From NCBI GenBank assembly GCA_030674185.1, contig CM060312.1:8497632-8561631 (forward strand): DNA of 64,000 nt. The letters are read 5' to 3'. Source of the stretch: Monoplex corrugatus. Lineage: Eukaryota; Mollusca; Gastropoda; Littorinimorpha; Ranellidae. This document shows, in pieces, positions 57,041-64,000 of the stretch (positions are counted from its first letter, which is position 1; each line of letters begins with the position of its first letter). Made by a program: the position numbers and the translations under genes. The notes beneath the pieces are model-generated. The model saw nothing but the letters and a program-made list of their open reading frames with translations. It had not been told where the DNA came from and made no database searches.

Positions 57041-57226
57041 TAACCCTTTGATTCCCGCACCCTATCCACCAACTGCAAAAACTTTACCCTTTGATTCCTT
57101 TGCTCTATCCACCAGCTTCCTGCAGGAAGCTGGTGAACAGGGTGAGGGAATCAAAGGGTTAAGCTTTTGCTTTGTTAGCAATGGTTGACAATGCCAGATG
57201 CTGGTGGACAGGGTGCGGGAGTCAAT
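57041..57226 (+). mobile_element. F1 foldback element
   Basis: About 186 bp: outer arm accctttgattcccgcaccc; inner palindrome ctttgattcctttgctctat, ccaccagcttcctgcaggaa, gctggtgaacagggtgaggg ending tcaaagggttaa (57157-57163); then ggttgacaatgccagatgct, ggtggacagggtgcgggagt. Confidence 0.75.
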
Positions 57227-58879
57227 CATTCTGGAGGTGTGAGCTTGGAGTTTCATAGGTCTCTTCCCCCCTCCCCATTTCTAAGACCTTGCCAGTGGAT
57301 AGTGTTTTGCACAGGCTAAGGGACCCTGCCAGAAAACTGCTAGCAGATTTGGGTGAAGTGTATAATATATAAAAATATATGGAATTGTTCCAATGCAATG
57401 AATGCCTCTTGAACTACCTCCAAACAAACTCCAAACTTAACTGTTTTGGAGACAAGCATTATGAGAGCAGTGCGCGCCCATCTCCTTTCCTTCAATATTT
57501 TATCTTCTCCTACACTAAATAGTGTCTGGTACCCATTCAGTGATTCTCTAAAAGGTGAAAGTTCTACAAGCTGTTGCACAATTTTTCTCAAGCCAGACTT
57601 GAAGCTATACAGTCAGACCAGAGTGTAAACACTGCCTCTTCTGCAGCAAGGCCTGAGATGCATTCTACTGGTTTCAGAATTGTCTGTTTACGTCTATTGA
57701 TAATTGAGTATTACCATAAGATGGAAACAAAGCACAAAATACACATGTAAGATGTATCTATGACAAACAAAGAACTATTTCTAATGAACTTTCAGCTCTA
57801 ACACAGCAATGACACGATGTGAGCAACCAACTCAAAAAAGTCAAAATGCATCTGAAGACAGTTTGTGGAGTGAACAGCTCCTCATTTGAACCTCATTTGA
57901 AAGCCAAGGATTTGTTCTGTCATGAAATGTGCAGTGCTACAGGTTGCTGCTTTTTTCCCCTTGCTATTCAACAAGTGAAATTTATCCACTGTCTATATTT
58001 CACAAAAGCCCCAGAAATGAAGGCAAAAAAACTGCTCATAAAAAAAAAAAAAAAAAAAAAAAATTGCACATCAATATTGTCAGGTTGCTTTCAGGTGACA
58101 TTTGGATTTTGTCTTGAGACCTTTCTCAAGTCTACCAAGTTGTGCTTCTTTTGAAATAACACAATTCGAACACACTCAGACATGCACAACCAAAGCAGTC
58201 ATATTTTTATCTTTAGTTTAAAAAGGTTAAACAACCTTTCAGCAGTCTGTTACTCCTGAAATATGTTATCTATTATTCTAACAGTAACGATTAATCCGTC
58301 TGCCGCTGAATGTGCTCAGATTTTTGAACTCTGAACACAGACAATGGTATACCACTGTAAAAACAAAGCACTGATAGTGATACTGTGATAGCACTGTGAC
58401 TAACATAGTGACAACCAACACTCCATACCATAATTATTTATTAAATAGCAAGCAATTACTCCAACATAAATGATACTGATACCACTTTGACCAGACAGAG
58501 AGTAATAGCTGGAATCACAATCATGCTGATACAAGACAATTATGAGGTGACTGGCCTCAAAATACTCAATCCTCTGGGTTAATAAGCCCTTTTCCTCCCA
58601 TTTCCTGCTGGTGAACAGGATGAGGCAATAAAAAGGCTGAACATGTATCATAACAGTGCATGCCTGCATGATCAACTTGTATTTATGTGTGCATGAGATT
58701 CACAGGAAATCTTACAAAACATTTATGGAATGAAGTGACTTTTCCTTACAACTATACAGGGCGAGTCAGTTGTCACATTGTCTGATGCCTGTGCAGAAAT
58801 ATCAATGAACTGATCTGTCTATCTGCATTATTTGTAATTAAACGATGTCTACATAATCTACAAATGTATTAAACCATAT
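57227..58879. other. Spacer, mostly unique
   Basis: A 23-base A run at 58040-58062 and an F1-like scrap near 58585-58640. No exon could be supported; in particular no TBC1D25 first exon was recognised. Confidence 0.45.
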
Positions 58880-59020
58880 GCACATGTTAAAGATCCTGCA
58901 ACAATATAAACCATGCAAGTATAAATAAACAGATTCAGTGATTTATGGAAACAAAAAAGAACTCAATATACACACACCTATGAAAATGGCATATGAATAT
59001 CCACTGAAGATGGACTCTGT
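58880..59020 (+). mobile_element. SINE core/tail fragment
   Basis: cacatgttaaagatcctgca through gtgatttatggaaac. It matches the 3' part of the SINEs at 20110 and 40184. Confidence 0.6.
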
Positions 59021-59239
59021 TACAACGTAATATCTGCCCAATGTGGACTAAACAGCAAGAACATTTGTATGTTTACAATGACATGCATCACCATGTGAGA
59101 CAACTCTACTCATAATGCAGAAGGTGACTCGCTTGAAATCTAAAATGGACAGTCTTGAGAGACAGTTCATGCTAGTATGACGATGACAGTCACTTTTCCC
59201 AAAGTGTATGACTTGCACATTTATCTGCTCCTGCATAGT

Positions 59240-59780
59240 TATTAGGGTGGACTATTGTAATGTAATTTCCTTCTTTCATTCCAGCTGGCACTATATATGT
59301 ATACAAGAATAAATTGCCTATTTGCACAGCATCTAATTCTAAACCCTTGCCACTCATCTAGTCTGTCTTCTGTTTTTCATACTAAATTAAATGCTCATGC
59401 ATTACTGTTACACCACCGCTGAAAGCATTCACCGACTTCAAGTACTGGAAAAACAAAAATGACAACCCTTGCTTTTTGTTACTTCGACAATACCTTTCTC
59501 TGGTATCATCTTGTTGTCTTTCTTCATGATCTTGTCACAAAACAGCCATCATCTGATAATCTACTCCCAATTCCATGCATTCTCAAAGACAGCTGGTGGC
59601 AGGTCTTTTCAGTTTCAAGCCCCTACTGTCTGAAATTTACTCCCAAACAAATCCACCATTCTGATTCATTGCTATCAGTACTATACCAGAAACATCTTTC
59701 AGAAAGCTTTCTCTTCCTGCTTGACTTTCCTCATAATCATCCATCTTATCACTTTGGTGTGTGTTACACAGTATAAGATT
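59240..59780 (+). pseudogene. Degraded non-LTR retrotransposon 3' fragment
   Basis: Broken plus-strand frames contain pieces resembling the end of a CR1/L2/jockey-type reverse transcriptase ORF (DYCNVISF; FQFQAPTVWNLLP; KAFSSCLTF). Several stops and frameshifts are present. Resemblance is by eye only. Confidence 0.45.
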
Positions 59781-59829
59781 TTCTTTTATCAGTATGTGTG
59801 AATGCACACACGTTCTGTTCCATTATTTT

Positions 59830-60140
59830 TGTTTAAAGCCCAGCTGACTGCGTAGAGCCACATCAGGGCTATAACCATTTGAAAACATTATACTCAACAC
59901 TTCAACAGGAAAAAAATGGAAAAGAAAATTGAATACACACATTGATGCAGTTGCACACATAATCTAAGGAGATGCCCCTGGCATTGACCTGTCTGTCCAA
60001 TTTATCACATAAAGGATTAAAGAATTTAAACAAATTTAAAATTAAATATAACTAAGGGCACTAAAAGTAAAACATAAATAAAAATGGGCCTAATTACCTA
60101 AAACTGCTTCTGCACCCCTGATTTCCTAAAGCCAAAAACG
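59830..60140 (+). repeat. Dispersed repeat R1, 5' portion
   Basis: gtttaaagcccagctgactg, then ataatctaaggagatgcccc, ending at ctaaagccaaaaacgcc, where the LINE endonuclease remnant begins. Confidence 0.78.
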
Positions 60141-60815
60141 CCTGTGGAAGCAGTGTGTTAGAAACATACTGTTGAAGGCAGCTCTTCTGGTGATGATCAT
60201 GTCCAGCTGATGTCTATGTCTGGACCTTGGGTGTCTCCAGGAAACTTCATTACAAGGCTTTGTCTTGAAGAACGTGTTGGTGATGCACAGCTTGCTGTAG
60301 GAGCAGAGCTCCAGTATTTCTGGCCACACTGTCGTTCATCTTGCCAAAGCCGAAGTGTCTGAGACAGTCTGGCCATCAGATGTGGTACGATCTGACTCTA
60401 ACATTGAATCGTCAAGCAAAAATGGAATTTTACTGATGACAGCATCAAGATCCTCACAGAACTTATGTTCTGTATCATGAGGTAAACACAGTGTTGGGAC
60501 ATAGACACTCACTGAGAGTCAGATGTTCATACTGCCTGATGATGTTGAAAGGCTCAGGGAAAGGATGCATTCTGAACTGTGGTTGGAAAGGACTATCATG
60601 GGTAGCTGGCTGTTCTTGACTGCTAGGCCAACACCGCGCAGGCAAAGTTCCTAGAAAGGGCACCCTGCAAAAAGAAGGTCGAGTCCTTCTCCTGCAGCAT
60701 GCTGTCTGCAGCAACATAAATCATCCTCAGCACAAACATGATGACTGCTGTTTTCCTCCTGTCGTTGACCTGCTTCAGGTCATCTGAGAGACCAAGGCAC
60801 CAGGTCCTGACATTT
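60140..60815 (-). pseudogene. LINE endonuclease remnant (RTE / CFDP2-like)
   Basis: On the minus strand the segments read LSDDLKQVNDRRKTAVIM, FFLQGALSRNFACAVLAV, then LELCSYSKLCITNTFFKTKP and EVSWRHPRSRHRHQLDMIIT. This is the order of an apurinic-endonuclease-type domain as found in RTE-like LINEs and in proteins labelled craniofacial development protein 2-like. Internal deletions and frameshifts make it non-functional. Confidence 0.8.
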
Positions 60816-60989
60816 CAAGTCTCCAATAACTTGGAGGTTTCCCTTCATTTTCTTTGGTTTGCCTGAAGAAGTGATAGCTGTCCACTTTTTGATAAATTCC
60901 AAGCTCCAAGCACCCACTGAAGCAGGAACAGTGGTGGATCAACAACTTACTGTCCAAAGGCTGCCCATATTCATGCAAGTGGTTGATTC

Positions 60990-61290
60990 ATCTCCATCCT
61001 TCAGCCAAGCCCTGTCTCTGGAACATCAGCTGGAATAGACTTTCGCTCTGTCTTCACCTAACACCTACCCTTTCTGCTATCAAAATTCAAATCCAATTTA
61101 AAAACCCACCTCTTTTCCCAACAATGAATGCTACAACTACTTCTTTCCCTCAGTCTGTGTATTAAATATTGTAGGGTGGTCTTTGTGATTGTATGCATAT
61201 GCCTGGTGCAAGAGTGCGTTTTGATTTGAATTGTCAAGATTCCGCGCTGTATCAGTGTATGAATTATTGAATACTGTATTTTTATGATGA
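60990..61290 (+). pseudogene. Non-LTR retrotransposon tail fragment
   Basis: Plus-strand frame pieces SGTSAGIDFRS and LLSKFKSNLKTHLFSQQ resemble the C-terminal tail of L2/CR1-type ORFs. The frame is interrupted, and an AT-rich 3' region follows. Confidence 0.45.
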
Positions 61291-61713
61291 AGTGAGATGC
61301 CCTTTCCACTGCTGGAGGCAATGGGCTGGAAACTAGTATTATATATGCTGCCTCCCATTTTGATTTTGCTGCTACTGAAGTGACCTCTCCGCGGCATAAG
61401 CCTGGGCAATGAGTACTGAGATCCGGGCTCCCAGAAGATCAAAATCCTCCTCTCAGCCTCGATAACATGGTCCAAAGGAACACTAAGCAGTACATTTGGT
61501 ATCAGCTTGGAAGCAGAAGCTACAGAAAGTGGCATGATATGTCATCCAACCACCTTAGGGGTTCCACTGCATATTTTTGTAGGATTTAATACTCCAACTT
61601 TTATAATTATACCCAACCACACTGCAGTGGTTTACGTTTATAAAGCCTAAATAATAAAATATCACCATAGAGGCCTGAGATACAGTAGATCTTGGCTAAT
61701 AACTTGTCTGGAG

Positions 61714-61715
<2 letters not shown>

Positions 61716-61791
<76 letters not shown>
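61716..61791 (+). repeat. (GT)n microsatellite, about 75 bp
   Basis: Pure GT tract. Confidence 0.97.
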
Positions 61792-61793
<2 letters not shown>

Positions 61794-61979
61794 ACTTCAA
61801 ACAAAAACCAAGGTTCTGACAGATATCGTCAACAAATCCCTGTTCACTGATTACTGTGCCCCTCAACTCCTCTTACCAAGGTGACATATATAAAGCAATG
61901 CTGACAAATTCTCTGGCACTTGCAAAAACTTTGACCCAACGATTGCATGAAAAAGAATGAAACCATGCATCAATCAGCA

Positions 61980-62644
61980 TCAGGAAACCCTATTTCCAAG
62001 GTTCTTGGAATAAAGTGGCAAGACAAGATCACAGATGCTGCCTCAAAAAGGTTCTTGGAATAAAGTGGCAAGACAAGATCACAGATGTGCCTCAAAACGG
62101 TATTGGAATAAAATGGCAAGAGAAGTTCACAGATGCTGAGTCCTTCAATGGCTTCATGCCAGCCTGTTAAGAATCTACATCATCTTGATACAGTCACAAC
62201 TGCGATGGGCAGGTCATGTCATTCGCATGTTAGGCCACTGCTTCCAAACAAACTGTTATCTGGCAAACTATAGCAAGGCAAATGCTCCCTGGGACAACAG
62301 AAGAAGCACTTCAAAGATACCCTTAAAGTATCACTGAAGGCCTTCAACATCAGCCCTTTACATGGGAGAAGACAGCTTTGGCCAGAAGAAAGTGGCGATC
62401 AGCTGTCTGCAAAGTCTCGAATACCTATGAAGCCATCAGAACCACTACAGCTGAGGAACACTGGTGGGCCAAGAAGAACAAAGTCAACAATCCATCATCT
62501 GTAGCTACCATTCCCTGTCTCCACTGCCAGATTTTTCAGGGCATTATCAAACTGACCAGCCATCTCTGTACCCACAACACCCGACCACCCCAACTCCAGG
62601 ATGCCAAGACAGTCTTCATCGATCCAACTGACAAAAATGACTGA

Positions 62645-62645
<1 letters not shown>
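61980..62645 (+). pseudogene. RTE-like LINE 3' end with zinc-finger tail, broken
   Basis: Frame pieces on the plus strand: LGIKWQDKITDA, QSQLRWAGHVIRM, RKWRSAVCKVSNTYEAIRTT, then a C2H2-type finger IPCLHCQIFQGIIKLTSHLC followed by TH. This is the typical C-terminal end of gastropod RTE-like ORF2 proteins (recall). Stops and frameshifts break it. A 50-odd bp segment beginning aaggttcttggaataaagtg is repeated about three times at 61998-62140. Confidence 0.78.

Positions 62646-62717
<72 letters not shown>
62646..62717 (+). repeat. (GT)n microsatellite, about 72 bp
   Basis: Pure GT tract at the end of the LINE remnant, immediately after its last open segment. Confidence 0.97.
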
Positions 62718-62725
<8 letters not shown>

Positions 62726-62759
62726 CACTGTATGTGTGTGTGTTTATGTATACCTCTCA

Positions 62760-63186
62760 AACCTTCTCTCTGTATACACACCATCACGTCAACTTCGTTC
62801 CTCTTCTGATTCAAAAATACTTAACGTTCCTCATGTCAGAACTGCTACCTTTGGACAACGTTCTTTCTCCTTTGCAGCCCCAAAACATGGAATTCCCTTC
62901 CACGTGAAATTAGAGAAATCTCATCAACTCCGTCTTTCAAAAAAGCTCTGAAAACTCACCTTTTCAAGAAATACTATAACCTTTAAATTCTTCTGGCCTA
63001 CCCTTTAATGTCTAGCTTATTTGGCTGTCTCGTGTGCTGCTTCGTGTTGTTTATTAAGTGACATGTTATTTAGTAATGATTGTATAATTAATCTCTTGTG
63101 TATGTATATCTGTGTTCAGGTTTGTATGTGTGTATGTGAGTGAGTGAGTGATTGAATCAGTGCGTGTGTATGTGTGTCTGTGTCTA

Positions 63187-63263
<77 letters not shown>

Positions 63264-63496
63264 GTGTGTGTGTGATCCTTTACCCTTAACTTAATGTTGC
63301 TTAGGTTTTTTATAACAAGTTACCAATGTGTTATCTATCACTATTTTTAATTTTGACTTGATTTGTACATCACTGTTGCTTGTCTATCATGGATTGCTGC
63401 TTATGATAACGTCCGTTAAGTGCACAGAGCTCTGGCATCTTGTTGGAGGAGTGCGCTATACAAATGCTTCATTATTATTATTATTATTATTATTAT
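62760..63496 (+). mobile_element. L2/CR1-type LINE 3' end with (ATT)n tail
   Basis: Frame pieces FGQRSFSFAAPKTWNSLPRE, then SSTPSFKKALKTHLFKKY, are the characteristic C-terminus of L2/CR1/jockey-type ORFs, with one frameshift. The 3' UTR ends gtgcgctatacaaatgcttc and a pure (ATT)n tail at 63471-63496, the expected terminus of L2-like elements. A GT/GC tract lies within the 3' UTR. Confidence 0.75.
63186..63273 (+). repeat. (CG)n/(TG)n alternating purine-pyrimidine tract
   Basis: tgcgcgcgcgcgcgcg is followed directly by about 70 bp of GT repeat. Strong Z-DNA-forming potential. Confidence 0.95.
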
Positions 63497-63599
63497 ACCT
63501 GTTTGTGAGAGGTAATGGGAAGAGGATGACAGGCAATGAATGAATAAATACTGTGTGTTTCAATGTTTATAAATGTGATTATGAATGAATGCATTTTTG

Positions 63600-63642
63600 C
63601 AATAGTGAGGGAGGGAGAGAGGAAGGGAATGAGGGAGGGGAG

Positions 63643-63690
<48 letters not shown>

Positions 63691-63860
63691 AAAAAAAAAA
63701 AAACCACCATCACCACACACACTCACAAAAATCCTGTCACTGTTGTTGTGTGTCACTGTTGAAGTGTTCATGCACGACTGACATGAAGGGAGACAGGAGC
63801 CTGAGGAAGGAGGGAGGGAGGGAGAGAGAGAGCGATAGAGAAAGAGAGAGAGAGAGTGCA
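63600..63860 (+). repeat. Purine-rich (GA)n/(GGGA)n region
   Basis: gggagggagagagg sequence, a pure (GA)n tract at about 63645-63688, an A run, then a second purine-rich patch at 63805-63856. No gene was recognised from here to the window end. Confidence 0.9.
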
Positions 63861-64000
63861 AGTTATATGCTTTCGCTCAGCTGTCATAAATAAAGACGAG
63901 CACATTCACTTTGTTAGTTTGTATTACAAAAGCTGAATCGGTACATTCTGCACTACAGTTCTGGATCACTTGATTCTGGGACCGTGATTGTCGATCGCAT

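Noticed and set aside
63950..64000. ATG at the very end of the window on the minus strand as the TBC1D25 start
   Set aside because: The frame closes after 15 codons and shows no link to KCDGMM.

Overview
This is a eukaryotic, clearly metazoan window: multi-exon genes with GT-AG introns, abundant microsatellites and minisatellites, tRNA-derived SINEs, LINE remnants and small inverted-repeat DNA elements. The two host genes are conserved across animals. The style of the dispersed repeats (the SINE with a 'cgttaaagatc' core, RTE-type endonuclease/reverse-transcriptase remnants ending in a zinc-finger tail) suggests a gastropod mollusc. That attribution comes from recall of repeat types and was not searched.

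Layout. (1) 799-16500, plus strand: the last 12 coding exons of the coatomer gamma subunit (COPG), 492 codons plus stop, with all exon phases joining cleanly. The 5' part of the gene lies upstream of the window. (2) Nested in its first visible intron, same strand: an intact two-exon Mutator-like transposase gene (1629-3904, 619 aa) inside a candidate complete element at about 1010-4579. (3) 16501-30767: about 14 kb of gene-poor DNA with small inverted-repeat elements, a SINE, tandem repeats and two weak orphan exon candidates. (4) 30768-52014, minus strand: seven exons of a TBC1D25 (OATL1)-type Rab GTPase-activating protein, 889 codons plus stop; the N-terminal exon was not found. COPG and TBC1D25 are convergent. 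(5) 52015-64000: a roughly 3.8 kb minisatellite interrupted by a transposon, then LINE, SINE and other repeat debris.

Repeat families seen more than once: a roughly 540 bp dispersed repeat (called R1 here), a palindromic foldback element with TTAA-like ends (F1), and four short non-autonomous DNA elements beginning CAG and ending CTG, with perfect 12-15 bp terminal inverted repeats and 5-6 bp target duplications (called CAG-TIR here). There are many very long (GT)n tracts, all with GT on the plus strand.

The two host genes both act in membrane traffic (COPI coat; Rab-GAP in autophagosome maturation), but nothing here suggests co-regulation. The most interesting material is the intact Mutator gene with a phase-compatible position inside COPG, the CAG-TIR family, and the repeated association of splice acceptors with tandem duplications.
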